DNA of 64,000 nt from NCBI RefSeq assembly GCF_035046505.1, contig NC_089829.1, positions 33,027,460 to 33,091,459 of the forward strand. Direction: 5' to 3'. The notes below the pieces were generated by a model, which was not told the DNA's origin, did not search any database, and was given only the letters and a program-made list of their open reading frames with translations. Below are positions 45,432-57,224 of the stretch, piece by piece. The first letter of the stretch is position 1; every line of letters begins with the position of its first letter. Made by a program: the position numbers and the translations under genes. Source of the stretch: Tiliqua scincoides (lineage: Eukaryota > Chordata > Lepidosauria > Squamata > Scincidae).

Positions 45432-47120
45432 ATTCCCTTAAGTAAGTTAAGGGAATTAGAGGACAGGTCCTCTCATGGATTGAGAACTGGTTGAAGGCCA
45501 GGAAACAGAGAGTGGGTGTCAATGGGCAATTTTCACAATGGAGAGAGGTGAAAAGCAGTGTGCCCCAAAGATCTGTCCTGGGACCACTGCTTTTCAACCT
45601 CTTCATAAATGACCTGGAGACAGGGGTGAGCAGTGAAGTGGCTAAGTTTGCAGACAACACCAAACTTTACCGAGTGGTAAAGACCAGAAGTGATGGTGAG
45701 GAGCTCCAGAAGGATCTCTCCAGACTGGCAGAATGGGCAGCAAAATGGCAGATGCGCTTCAATGTCAGTAAGTGTAAAGTCATGCACATTGGGGCAAAAA
45801 ATCAAAACTTTAGATATAGGCTGATGGGTTCTGAGCTGTCTGTGACAGATCAGGAGAGAGATCTTGGGGTGGTGGTGGACAGGTCAATGAAAGTGTCGAC
45901 TCAATGTGTGGCAGCAGTAAAGAAGGCTAATTCTATGCTTGGGATCATTAGAAAAGGTACTGAGAACAAAACGGCTAATATTATAATGCCATTGTACAAA
46001 TCGATGGTAAGGCCACACCTGGAGTATTGTGTTCAGTTCTGGTCGCCGCATCTCAAAAAAGACATAGTGGAAATGGAAAAGGTGCAAAAGAGAGCGACTA
46101 AGATGATTACTGGGCTGGGGCACCTTCCTTATGAGGAAAGGCTACGGCGTTTGGGCCTCTTCAGCCTAGAAAAGAGGCGCCTGAAGGGGGACATGATTGA
46201 GACATACAAAATTATGCAGGGGGTGGACAGAGTGGATAGAGAGATGCTCTTTACACTCTCACATAATACCAGAACCAGGGGACATCTGCTAAAATTAAGC
46301 GTTGGGAGAGTTAGAACAGACAAAAGAAAATATTTCTTTACTCAGAGTGTGGTTGGTCTGTAGAACTCCTTGCCACAGGATGTAGTGATAGCATCTGGCC
46401 TGGACGCCTTTAAAAGGGGATTGGACAAGTTTCTGGAGGAAAAATCCATTACGGGTTACAAACCATGATGTGCATGTATTGTATTGGCAACCTTCAGTCT
46501 CGAAAGACTATGGTATCGCGCTCTGAAAGGTGGTTCTGGAACAGTGTCTAGTGTGGCTGAAAAGGCCAATCCGGGAGTGACAATCCCTTCCACACCGGGA
46601 GCAAGTGCAGTCTGTCCCTGGTCTGTCTCCCTGGCTATGGGCCTTCCTTCTTTGCCTCTTAGCCTCAGACTGTTGGCAAAGTGTCTCTTCAAACTGGGAA
46701 AGGCCATGCTGCACAGCCTGCCTCCAAGCGGGCCGCTCAGAGGCCAGGGTTTCCCACTTGTTGAGGTCCATCCCTAAGGCCTTCAGATCCCTCTTGCAGA
46801 TGTCCTTGTATCGCAGCTGTGGTCTACCTGTAGGGCGCTTTCCTTGCATGAGTTCTCCATAGAGGAGATCCTTTGGGATCCGGCCATCATCCATTCTCAC
46901 GACATGACCAAGCCAACGCAGGCGTCTCTGCGTTGTGCATGTACAACCTCCTGATTTTAGAAATGGGCTATGTCAGAATGCCAGATGCAGGGGAGGGCAC
47001 CAGAATGAGGTCTCTTGTTATCTGGTGTGCTCCCTGGGACATTTGGTGGGCTGCTGTGAGATACAGGAAGCTGGACTAGATGGGCCTATGGCCTGATCTA
47101 GAGGGGCTGTTCTTATGTTC
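45432..47120 (+). mobile_element. 5'-truncated CR1 LINE, young-looking
   Basis: A 290-codon frame (45491-46363) encodes the last part of CR1 reverse transcriptase and the C-terminal region: VLGPLLFNLFINDLETG, then FADNTKLY at residues 53-60, LGVVVDRSMKVS, MVRPHLEYCVQFWSPHLKKD, RRLKGDMIETYKIMQG. The catalytic box is FADN, not FADD, so the second aspartate is lost. A TGG-to-TAG change ends the frame early, at ...VVGL* before NSLP. The 3' end is GGGGCTGTTCTTATGTTC. The copy lies in sense to the plus strand, antisense to PHKB. Confidence 0.9.
46479..46933 (-). mobile_element. RTE LINE 3' fragment, minus strand, inside CR1
   Basis: This 455-bp piece is the last part of the LINE found whole at 1790-5631. 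On the minus strand it encodes 130 intact residues, RMDDGRIPKDLLYGELMQGK ... CTCSRCGRDCHSRIGLFSHT ... SAIP. By eye only about seven residues differ from the full copy. The end is the same TACCATAGTCTTTCGAGACT word. TGTGCATGTA stands at both sides (46469-46478 and 46934-46943), a perfect 10-bp target duplication. Confidence 0.95.
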
Positions 47121-47168
47121 TTAAGTAGGTGTGGCTCAGCCTGAATGGGATGCTGAAACCACTTAGAG

Positions 47169-47545
47169 CAGTGTTTCTCAAACTGTGGGTCAGGACCCAC
47201 TAGGTGGGTCATGAGCCAATTTCAGGTGGGTCAGATAACACCTAGTGCAGCCGTCATTGAAAATATGGAAAGATAGGATGCTGGAAAGGGAGAGGGCTGT
47301 GTGGTTATTTTGCTTCTGTCAAGGCTGTAGATAGGCTTTATTTTTCTTTCTGATTCACTTTGCTATTAGAAAATGGTTAAGAAATAACCCAACTTATTGT
47401 TGCATTTTCAGGAAAGCAGCAGGCTCTGGTGTCACAATGACTGCACGTCCAGCTTGATGATGTCACTTCCGGCCATGATATCACTTCCAGGTTAATTTCA
47501 ACAGAGACAGACTGTCATTCTAAAAAGTGGGTTTGAGAATCACTG
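47169..47545 (+). mobile_element. hAT MITE, PHKB intron
   Basis: The left end CAGTGTTTCTCAAACTGTGG and right end GTTTGAGAATCACTG, with an 8-bp flank duplication (ACTTAGAG/ACTTAGAA). The interior word GATGTCACTTCCGGCCATGA is shared with the copies at 33910 and 5890. Confidence 0.9.
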
Positions 47546-47589
47546 ACTTAGAAGAAAGGAGAGATGAAGACCAAATCAATAAACTTTCT

Positions 47590-47705
47590 GGAGGGGGAAG
47601 GGCTTTGCATGCAAGTTCCAGTTCAATCCTCAGAGTCCTTGAAGTGTTGCTGTCAGAATCAATAACACTGATCTGGATGGAACAGTGGTCCAACTTTCTC
47701 TGAGG
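47590..47705 (+). mobile_element. tRNA-derived SINE remnant
   Basis: GGGCTTTGCATGCAAGTTCC, AGTTCAATCCTCAGAGTC, then CACTGATCTGGATGGAACAG follow the family of 32270 in plus orientation. Confidence 0.55.
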
Positions 47706-47707
47706 CA

Positions 47708-47797
47708 GGGCGCTATCCTAAGCAGGTCAACTCAGAAGTAAGTCCTATTGTGTTCAATGGGACTTACTCCCAAGAAAGTGAGGTTAGGATTGCAGCC
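47708..47797. repeat. ~85-bp palindromic repeat, PHKB intron
   Basis: AGGCAGGGCGCTATCCTAAG, CAGAAGTAAGTCCTATTGTG, TTCAATGGGACTTACTCCCA, then GTTAGGATTGCAGCC. The arms pair around GTGTTCAATGGG. Confidence 0.65.
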
Positions 47798-47799
47798 AC

Positions 47800-49240
47800 A
47801 GTTTCATATATGTATGCATGTGTTTAAGTGTCTTGAAGTTTATCAAATCTCATATAAATTAAGGGAGCAGACAACAAAACTGTGATTTACTTGGAAGCCC
47901 CCCCCCCAAAGTGGCAGAATGGGGGAGAGCTCTCATATACCAAGAAGACATCCCCCCACCAATTCTTTGCAACAAAAGAGGGGTTTCCTGTGGAAATCTG
48001 TCTGTCACTGAGCTATAGTTGGAGAAATAAACCTTACTGTACTTATGCTAAATGCATTGTTTCCTCCTGGCAACAGTAACTCCTCAGAGCAGCTCTCTCT
48101 TTTGGAGAACTCACTATACGTAGCCAAACAAAGAGCCAGAGGCTCTTTGCAGAGGCTGTCCAGAAACCGATTTCATCAGAAGATAAGCTTAGGACTTAGA
48201 AGAGTGGTTTCTCTCAGGATCTCAGTCTTCCTAAGAAACAAGCGGCGAGGAGAGAGGGAGCAAGGCATTTCTCAGGTTTCTCAATTCTCACTGCTCAAAA
48301 GATAAAACTTTTTTTTTCCTTTTTAAGCAATATTAGCAAAGCTACCTGCAGAGAAAAAATTAAGCACTGCCTTGAAGGGGGAAGGTGTTAATCTTAGATG
48401 TCTGTGGCAGAGAATTCACCATGCCAAATGTTAGTGTTCATTAGAAATGTTGCTTCCTACAAACAAATGTCAAAGCTGAACAAGCAATGTCTGACAATGT
48501 TTTAAGAATAAACAAGAGCTGGGTCCACCCAGACAGACTGGTGGAAACTTTTGTAAATTTTACGAATTCCAGTTGAGGGACTGTATCTGCATAAGCGTTC
48601 AGCTTCACATTTGCATTGGTTCAGGTTTATTACCCGGGGTCAACAGAGTCCCAATCCAAAGGCGGAAAATTAGAAGTCTCCTGTGTCACTGCATTTGAAG
48701 GGAAAAAATCCCAAAGTCTCAACTTGCTCACATGACATAGAACATTAATACATTCTAGGTTTTTACTCATTAATGTGAAAGTATGAGTTATGCATATTGA
48801 AACACAAATCAACTTGTCCTAGGTACTTCTCATCCCTTTAATTATGAAAGGTGCAAGGCATCTAATCTGATTGGTTGCATGAAGCATGATAGTAGCTTTT
48901 GAAGGCTTTGACTTGTGGGAGAAAAACACACAAAAAAGTTCACAGAAACATTTATTCCACTTTATTGTACATTACACCAAAAGACTACAAATGCTCTTAC
49001 AGCCAATTTGCAAGAATAAATGTAGTCAAAAACACAAGTATTGGGAGAATTTAGTTCAAGTGCTCTTCCCTGGATTGGAAAAGCAAGAAGATGGAGCAGA
49101 AGAGGAAGTATAGAGGAGAGGGGTGGGCTAGAGCCATGGATAGACCAGGTCTGCCTCCATCATCTCATCTTGGTCTTGAACCAGAAATGTCAGGGTATGG
49201 GGCTGGAATCCAACTTGCTGAATTACTGTGGAATGTGGAT
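47800..49240. other. PHKB intron, no repeat or gene recognised
   Basis: Short chance frames only. Homopolymer C (47898-47906) and T (48308-48318) runs. Nothing supportable. Confidence 0.35.
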
Positions 49241-49244
49241 ATCA

Positions 49245-49465
49245 GAATGATGCAGTGGTGTGGGAGTTGAACTTAGACCTGAAAGATTCAGGTTCAAATC
49301 CCTGCTCAGTCACAAAGCTTCCTGGATGATCTTGTGCCTGTCACTCTCAGTCTCACCTCCCTGATAGGGTTGTTGTGAGGACAAAAGGAGGGGAGAAACA
49401 ATGTGCACCACCCTGAGCTCTTTGGAGGAAGGGTGGTATAAAAATGTAAATAAATCAATAAATAC
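49245..49465 (+). mobile_element. Sauria-type tRNA SINE, plus strand, PHKB intron
   Basis: GATGCAGTGGTGTGGGAGTT (A-box side), TTCAGGTTCAAATCCCTGCT (B box GGTTCAAATCC), then GTTGTTGTGAGGACAAAAGG, CCACCCTGAGCTCTTTGGAG and GGTGGTATAAAAATGTAAAT with AAATCAATAAAT tail. Full-length by appearance. Confidence 0.85.
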
Positions 49466-50338
49466 TACTTAAAGCTTCAGAGCCCATCTTCAGGTAGATA
49501 AAGGAACGAAGGTGTGTAGTAACAGCCCTGCAATTAGCAAATGATATGAAGCTACTGGATTGTCCAGGCCTTGTATAAACAGGATGAATACTCCCCAGTA
49601 GAGAACTTAAGTTACTAAGAAGGATAACAGTTAATAATGGGATTAAGATCAGCAGAGACGTGACTCCATGAAAACCTAGTTTGTTTTCAAAAGCTACACC
49701 AACAGTGCAAAATTTTATGCTGCAATCTGACTTTTGTCCCCTAACATAACAGCATGACATCGGCTTTGTCCTCGGCTTCCACTGTTTGTTTGTGGTGTGC
49801 ACACATGCACTCCTGCTGCTAACATTAAGTGAAAGGGAAAACTTGGGGAAGCGACACACTCTAGGCAATGCGGCTGTGGCTCAAGCATGCTGGGGATTAA
49901 TGACAACCCGGAAGAAAGAGGCTGGGCAATCAGCGGATAAGCCCTGCTCCGACTCCAGCAAACACTTTAAGTAACTCGTCTCTGTGTTAAGTTGGCTCCC
50001 TGCCCAGTATCAAACTAGGTGAGGGAAATCCTATACACCAGATGCCTGTAGCTACTGCCAAATGAAGTATCAAAATCTGATGATAGAGCAAAGCCCTGCA
50101 CAGGGATAAAGAGGGGGCTAGGTCATATTAAACATAGCCCTGAAAATCGCAGACAAGCTGAGCAAGTACACACATCTGCGTCTGTCTGCTTTTTCAGCTT
50201 CAAAAGTAAATGTAAGATGGAAAAAGAACACTTTTCAAGGAAGGAGAAAATATATCCAGACTTTTAAAAAAAACAATTTGTGCAATCAGTCAGTGAGGAA
50301 TGCTATACTGCAAGACACATGCTGAGAGATCTCCTTAC

Positions 50339-50473
50339 CTCCCTTGCTGCTGTGGTTGAAGAATATCCAGGAGAAGCTGCTTCACCTCGCTGGGTGACAG
50401 CTGGTATAAATCCACAGGGGGCAGCTCCCCTGCTCGGATCTTCAATTCATACTTCATGGCATGCACCATCCAT
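50339..50473 (-). CDS. PHKB: PHKB exon 29
   Basis: The exon encodes (G)[16 protein letters not shown]... through the block [20 protein letters not shown] and ends in two bases of an Arg codon. Acceptor is ATTCCTCAG|ATGG and donor GGGAG|GTAAGG. Its 135 nt comprise one base, 44 codons and two bases, which agrees with both neighbours. The [16 protein letters not shown] stretch is a hallmark of the phosphorylase kinase alpha/beta C-terminal region. Residues between GEL and DLYQL differ from what I remember of the mammalian protein, so that loop looks variable. The intron to exon 28 is about 7.7 kb and that to exon 30 about 5.7 kb. Confidence 0.95.
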
Positions 50474-50479
50474 CTGAGG

Positions 50480-51367
50480 AATGAAAATATCAGTTAAATA
50501 AATTGGTTAAAAATAAATAAATAAAGATTCTAGCAGGAACAAGAAATAATGGTAGCTGGAGTCTCTTCTACTGACAGCACACAGGAGAAATGTTTAATGT
50601 GCAAAACTGGTGGCCCACCAAGCTGAACACAGTCTTCCCGGTCACATATCATAGCCTGACAGAATCAAGAAGCCTCCTGGCATTTGCTGCCTACTAGGGA
50701 CAGAAGGAAAGGGGCTACAAAGCACATGGCAATTTTACTAGACAGCTATGCTAGGCCAAGAAAGAAACAAGAAAACAGTGCAGAGAGAATAAAATTGGGT
50801 AACTTGCTCACAATGGACAGCCCCAATTAAAAGCCAGGCTGTCATGTTGTGTACGAATTGAAGTTTTCAAAAACTTTCCAAGGGCACATAGAACATGTTG
50901 TGGTAGCCAAACCTAGAGATGACTGAAGCTACATTAGACCTTGCCAGGAACGCCATTTAAAGCAAGACTGTGCTGCCACTTCCAAAAGGAGCCTGGCTTT
51001 AGGAGTAGGCCTGAATTGTAAACCTGATCTAGCAGGGACGCATACCCTTCTCCTGAACAGGTTGAACCACTATTCCCAGGATAGTCAAATCCCAAATCAA
51101 CAGCACCTCTCTCTTACCTATATGACATTTCAGCTTCTCTTCTATCACCCCTCCCCCTGTTACTTGACAGATACAGGTCAAGGTTTTCAAGGGTTTGAGA
51201 TGGGGTTGCAGTTTGATGAAAAAGTTCAATAAGTGGCACCTTCAGAGAAGTCTAGGAAAGGCCCCTGTCTAAAAGCCTGTGGAGTCACAGTCAAATATGG
51301 ACCGACATGATAAATGGCTTGCTCATTATAAGGAACGGAACCACTGACTCCTTAGGATCAAAGGAAA

Positions 51368-51418
<51 letters not shown>

Positions 51419-52600
51419 CCAACTCCTCAGCCCAAATCTCCAGATGACTTGCACAGCCGTTTCAAGTACATGTTAAAGAGCATGGGGGACAAGATGGACC
51501 CTCATGGGACATCCATAGACCAAAAGGCAGAAGTTACACAAGTTTCAGTAACTAACCTTCAACAGTACTACATAAGATATGTCACTTTATCCAAATGCAC
51601 CTAAGTTCTAACAGAAAAAGATCACTATAGAAATACTTGTATGCTCCAAGCACAATTAAATGCCCCGGAAGGTCTGTTTACTGTTTACTTGAACTGTTTA
51701 ATGGGCTATTAAAATTGCTTCAAAAAGCTGGCACTTTGCCCTGAACAGACAACACCATTTTGATCAGAATGAACTTGTCTGCTCAATGGAGTTCACTTGT
51801 ACCCAGTTACTTGACCTGTGCTTTAGCAAATAATCCTTCAAATGAGAGGTTTTGTTTACTGTTCAATTAGCCTCAAGGAATATCTTTGAAATGCATGTTG
51901 AAAAACTGCACCACCACCCCCAACTGCAGTCTGTGGCTAAATGGCAAAACGCTAGTTTAACATTAACTATGGAGCACCTCGGGTGCGCAACATTTTAAAT
52001 GAACTGCATTTTGTTACTGATTAAAGTTCAGAAATTAACTCAGAATAAAGAGCCATTTCAATTAGTATGGAACATTTAAGCACATATCCCACACCCTGAA
52101 CTGGTGGTGTAGGTAGACATTTCTATCACGATTGCTTTACGAATCCTTTGGTTCTGTAATGCAATCTTTGCAGTGAAAGGATAATTTGACCTTCTTTTTC
52201 ATGATTGAGGCTACAGATGCCATTTACACAGAACAAAACTTGTTTTGGTACACAATCATCACCATCAATTTCATAGCTGGCACTGATGAAATTAAGGCTG
52301 GTGTAGCCTTTTAGACAGAAACAATCAGAGTACAGGTAATGCTCATTCTATGTAATTTTGTCTCCTGCTCTGTGCTACATGGCTTGTACTCTTGTCATTA
52401 GTAAACAAGTATGCCACACCCATTGTTATCAGCACCTCACTAGCAAAGCATCTGAAGTGGGTTTTCATTCACAAAAATACATCCTACAATCAATGTGCTA
52501 GTTCTTTAAGGAACCACAAGATACTTTGCTGTTTTTCCTACAGTGCACTTTGGAGCACTAAGTGACCAATATCCAAGTCCACCATGTGGTTATTCCCTTA
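50480..52600. other. PHKB intron 28-29, lower part
   Basis: No gene. An (AG)n microsatellite lies at 51371-51413. From about 51560 to 52080 the DNA is A/T-rich and free of recognised repeats, a candidate for conserved non-coding sequence. Confidence 0.35.
51371..51413. repeat. (AG)n microsatellite
   Basis: About 21 uninterrupted GA units. Confidence 0.95.
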
Positions 52601-52603
52601 ACT

Positions 52604-52815
52604 CAGTGGTCCTCAAACTATTTTGTTCATGGCACCATTCTTTCATGGCAGCTTTTCTTTCCTAGCTCTCATGGGTGCTGTTATCTTGGATTATGCAAGA
52701 TCTTGTGCTATCCAAGATGGTGGTGCTTAGGAGAGCCGGGCAGAAGAGGATGCTGGGGACTGCCAGCAGTTGGCAACCCTCAGGTGAGCGCACAGTTTGG
52801 GAACCACCATCTTAT
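52604..52815. mobile_element. hAT-like MITE, PHKB intron
   Basis: The edges CAGTGGTCCTCAAACTATTT and CAGTTTGGGAACCACC are inverted hAT-type ends. ATCTTGGATTATGCAAGATC and ATCCAAGATGGTGGTGCTTA in the interior match the block at 38000. The flanking octamers agree only in part. Confidence 0.65.
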
Positions 52816-52867
52816 CAGAGAGCTGTTAAGATGGTTGCAAAGCTGTTCTTCCTTACCAGATAACTGG

Positions 52868-53115
52868 ATGTAGCATAGTGGCTAAGAAACAAAGTTGTAA
52901 ATCAGGACTCTCTTTGTTACTCTCCCTCTGTAAATCAGGACTCTCCCTGCCATGAATTCTTTAGGTGGCCCTGTTGGCCTTAGTCCTCCAGTTGCAGTTG
53001 CAGTATGGGGTTTACAATACTTACTTTACAAGGTTGTTGAAAGGATCAGATCAACATAACAACGAAGCATTTTGCACACTCAGAAAGTGGCATACAAATG
53101 CTTAGTACTAAATAT
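52868..53115 (+). mobile_element. tRNA-derived SINE, PHKB intron
   Basis: GTAGCATAGTGGCTAAGAAA is tRNA-like. Later ACTTACTTTACAAGGTTGTT, GAAAGGATCAGATCAACATA and CATTTTGCACACTCAGAAAG follow the body common to tRNA SINEs of reptiles. Confidence 0.6.
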
Positions 53116-56100
53116 TAACCTTAAGCAGGTAGAACTACTGCTTTACTCTGTCAGAATGAGAAGGGCTCAGTGGGATCTTCAAGTCAGGCAGAGAAAAATT
53201 CCTGTCTGACATCCTAGAGACCTGCTGTTAGTCTGTATTGACAATACTGACCAAAATGGACCAATGTTTTGATTCAATGTAAGGCAATACCCTATAAATG
53301 CTTTCATTAAACAAACTAGAATTTTAGCTGACTCCAGTTAATTCTGAAAACATGGGAAACCTGGATAGGTATGATTTATACGTAGCTTGCTACAGATTGC
53401 AGGCTATTCTTGGACAACACCACCTTGCTCTACCAAATGACCTGATGATCAAGAGAAACAGTAAGAGCAGGTTCCGTTTGAGATTCCTCAAACTCTCTCC
53501 TGTCAAGGGCCAAAACGCAGACTTGCTGAAGCAGCATTTAATGGTGATTACTGCTAAGAGATGGACCCAGCAAGGAGAATACCAGTTCCCAGTCTTCATT
53601 ACAATTCTTTTTCTCCTTCCACCTCCCAAACCAAAGAAGGAGCATTGTGCTGATACAAACAAATGCAAGATCACATTGTTTGGAAAAAACAGCCTGAAGG
53701 AAACACACACACAGATGCTGTTTAGACACAAAGAGAGCAATTCATTGGCAAAGCATTATCCAACTGTAATTGCTTGTGTGAAATTTTCAAGGATTATAAA
53801 AGTGAGAGGTGAAAAATGGGCACACGCGTGCCCGATTCAAAATCTTTGGAGGCACTGCTTGCAAAAACCTGATTGACAGGGTCAGTGTAGAATGCATTTG
53901 ACTGGAGGACTTTACAGTAATGGGGCTGTCAGGATCTGGATCTATTTCAGCGTGAAAGCTGGCACACAAATCAATAATGAGACACCAAATCTAATCATTA
54001 CCAAGCCAGAATACTATTTCTGGAAGAAGGTTAATTTTGTTCACTGGAGTGGATGATAATGGTGAAATAAAGGAAATTGAGTACATGGAATTAACCTTGG
54101 GACAAGGAAAGACGCTGGCTCTCACAGACACACAAAATGTAAAACAAAGACTATTTTAAATGGGGGGAAAAGTTAATGAAGGTTGCTTTTCTAAACAGTT
54201 TCCCAAGAATATATGCGCTGTAAAATACAGTACTTGTATACTGTGCCTGGAAAAAAGTCTAGGTTTCCACATACAACGTTTATTTTTTAAAACAGAATAG
54301 TACATAAAACAAAGCCCTGAAGAGAAGTTCCAATTCCTTTTACAAGAGTGATGACTACACAGAATATTTATATTAAACATAACTGAATCGCATGTTCCAG
54401 CCTTCAAAAACTGCCTCCTTCTACACAAACTTATCTGGGACCTTCACTGCTCTACAAAGACATTTCCAGTGCAATCCAAATGTCTTCATGAGCTGGCGCA
54501 GCCATTCCTGCGCTAGCTGAGAATGTCACAAACATGCCATAAAGCACTTTTGCGACTACTCACAAGCAGGCAGCACCGGCTCAAAGGCCTGTCAGCCCAC
54601 CAGCACTGCATCTAGGGGCAGCACTAGCTGGAGCAAGGTAGGCTTCTGCTGACCAGCACAGGAGTGTGGAGCATTTCTGGGCCAGGGGAGGGCGGGAGCC
54701 CTCCTCTGCCATATTCTAACCCCCTTCCCAGCTGTCTCAGCGTTATACCGGGCTTCCTGGATTTGTCCCAGCTAAATAGCTAGAGAGGCTGGGACTTGAC
54801 AAGGAAGGAGTAAGGGGAAAATATCCCCTTACCACACGGAGACTTCCAGCTGCCTCCTAACTGAAAACAGCGCAGGCCATGCAACCTGGCTGTGCTGGTG
54901 CAGGTACGGACAGGGATGTTCCTTGCAGTTCCCCTTACACTGAGGTGCAAAAGGTGTCCATTAAAGGCAGGGTCTTTCAACTGTGGAATGGTCTTCCTAA
55001 AGAGGTACATATTGCAGAATTCCTCTGTTCTTGCTGGGGCATTACACCTGTGTCTTTTGGCCCAACAATAACATCAGGAAGGCGTGAAATTCTAGACATG
55101 CTTACAAAGCCATTTTCCCTTTCTTCCTCCTTCGGCCCATGAAGAGCATTTTCCAGGGGTGACTGCAGTTTGCACTGATATCTTGTTCCAATGTCTGTGG
55201 CAATTAACACTCTCACTGTGCTCCAGACACCCATCATTCCCCCAAACTACCTGCCTCCATCCTTTGCCTTTCTTAATATTCAACCTAATGAAGAGTTCTG
55301 GAGAACAAAAAAAGCTGGCTGAAGATGTTGACTCATTTTCATGCTGTCAAGATGACTAAAGTGAAAATGCAGAAAGAGTTAAACTGAAGTCTAGATGAGC
55401 CACATATAGTCTTTGCAAAGCAAAAAATTAAGGAGCCATACCTATATCCCACTTGTAATTAACACCAAAGTAAGTACTCAGCACTAAGAGCAGCTAAGTA
55501 GCTTATAAAAGGAAAAGACATCACCCCTTAATGGCAACTAATTAACATGCTGGGGGGGGGGGAAACAAAGGATTTTTCAAATACCATCTCTTCTATAAGC
55601 AAATAATAGAAGAATTAATCAGAATTAAGAATCCATCACATCCTCTATTTTTTTTTTTTAATTCATGAGGATGTATGTAAATATATGCATCCAGGTTGCT
55701 TGGATTTTATTTAACCCTTTGTTTACAGCACATTTAAGGGAGAAGAGTAATATTTCTCATCCAAAACCAATAGTGAAAACAGCACAGACTGAATAACTGG
55801 GGGTGCTGTTAATGAATGAGGCAAAGTTGATTGCACAACATCAAGAGCAGCTTTGGGGGAAAATTCAGTAATCTGAAGGAAGAGGCTGTTATCTGATGGA
55901 ATCAACATTTAAATTCAGGCTGTGAAGGTAAATGAGAAGGGAGGCAGAAGTGTCTATGGGAAGGAAATACAGCTTCATAAAACCCCTGAGAGACAAACTT
56001 GGCCTTAAAGCTTTGTTTAGGGCCTTATAAATAAGGCCATCTTTGTATGCTTGTAACTAAGATGCTTATACCATGTGCCACTTTGCTCTTTGGAGCAGCA

Positions 56101-57120
56101 ACACATATCTGACTCTGGCTTGAATGTGGCACAGTGTAACACTCAAAGTGTCATGCACCATAATATATTCTACTAGATATCCAAAGCTTTAACTTTGAGA
56201 GACCTGGGGAGTAAAATGGCAATCTATAAATCACTCAGGTAGCTTGCTGTCACCCAAACCAATGGAGAGAGGCTGGCATGAGCACATGTCCACTTCCTTA
56301 AAGTGAAGAGTGAATTACAGCCCCCCCCCCATTGTGCAATATGGAAGTGAAGGGAATATCCCATCTCTGATGGCAATATATTTATATTCAAAGATGTATT
56401 CAGATATAGAGCACGCATATTGCCTCAGGTTTTTGCCACCTTTAGGCAACTAGAAACAGATAGTTCCAGGTCCTGGGAATGCTATCCATTATTTATTGCC
56501 TTCTATTGTATTGTCTCTGCTCCAGTGTAGAGCTGCGACAGCTTAACAATCTAAAATGCCATCAGCATAAGCAGCATAAACACAACAGTAGATTAGAATG
56601 TAAATTACCCAGAAATTACTATGGGGAACATTTGGTGACTGGAATGGGGGGGGGGAAAGCCTGGGGCTTCATCCGTAAACAGCAGTGGCCCTTGCAGTAT
56701 CAGGATGAAATCTTTTGATTGACTGATTTATCTTGATAGCTTGGTTTACCCCACAAGGCTTGAGATGGGTAACATAAATAATAAGAAAAAAAAAGAAACC
56801 TCCATCATAAAAGAGAACAGAAGGTTATCAAACTGAGTTTTCATGGAAGTTTCCCCACCCTCTGCTGGCTTTACCTTCAATCCCAAAGATCAGTCCAAAT
56901 GGATGTGCCTTGCAATGCTTCCTATGGGTACTCACACTCTGCCCTGGGAATTTTATAACTGGGGGTCAGTTGCCTAGAAAGCTTCTCATTATGCCCATGC
57001 GTGTGAACCTGACACTCAGATTGTATCATTAAGAGGACATCCTTGATGGATCTGAGAAAATGTCATTAGGGTTGTGCCCCTCATTAGGGTTGTTGCCCAT
57101 TAAAGAAATCTCAGCTGACA
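53116..57120. other. PHKB intron 28-29, upper part
   Basis: A 174-codon plus-strand frame (53352-53876) shows no domain and runs opposite to PHKB; I treat it as chance. A GC-rich repeat (54470-54770, CATCTAGGGGCAGCACTAGC) lies within. G and C runs occur at 55552-55561, 56322-56331 and 56645-56653. Confidence 0.4.
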
Positions 57121-57216
57121 AAGCACAATCTTATACACAGTTCCCTGGGAATAAGTCCTAATGAATTTAATGGACCTTAATTCTGAGTAGGCATGCATAG
57201 GATTGTGCTGTAACTA
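57121..57216. repeat. ~85-bp palindromic repeat, PHKB intron
   Basis: AGCACAATCTTATACACAGT, CCCTGGGAATAAGTCCTAAT, then TTCTGAGTAGGCATGCATAG and GATTGTGCT. Complete arms. Confidence 0.75.
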
Positions 57217-57224
57217 TATTACAG

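Larger units (their letters stand above)
45391..47553 (+). mobile_element. Nested repeat stack in PHKB intron 29-30
   Basis: The outer layer is the ~80-bp module (45391-45431, resuming at 47121-47168) followed by a hAT (47169-47545). Inserted in the module is a CR1 (45432-47120) flanked by TTAAGTA at 45425-45431 and 47121-47127. Inserted in the CR1 is an RTE LINE fragment (46479-46933). The hAT has ACTTAGAG before it and ACTTAGAA after it. The order of insertion is therefore readable: module, hAT, CR1, RTE. Confidence 0.9.

Noticed and set aside
53352-53876. 174-codon plus-strand open frame
   Set aside because: It lies in a PHKB intron on the opposite strand, shows no known domain, and has no splice or promoter context; likely chance.
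54949-55140. Possible exon (GRVFQLWNGLPKEVHIAEFL)
   Set aside because: It resembles the end of a repeat-encoded protein, lies on the opposite strand to PHKB and has no partner exon.
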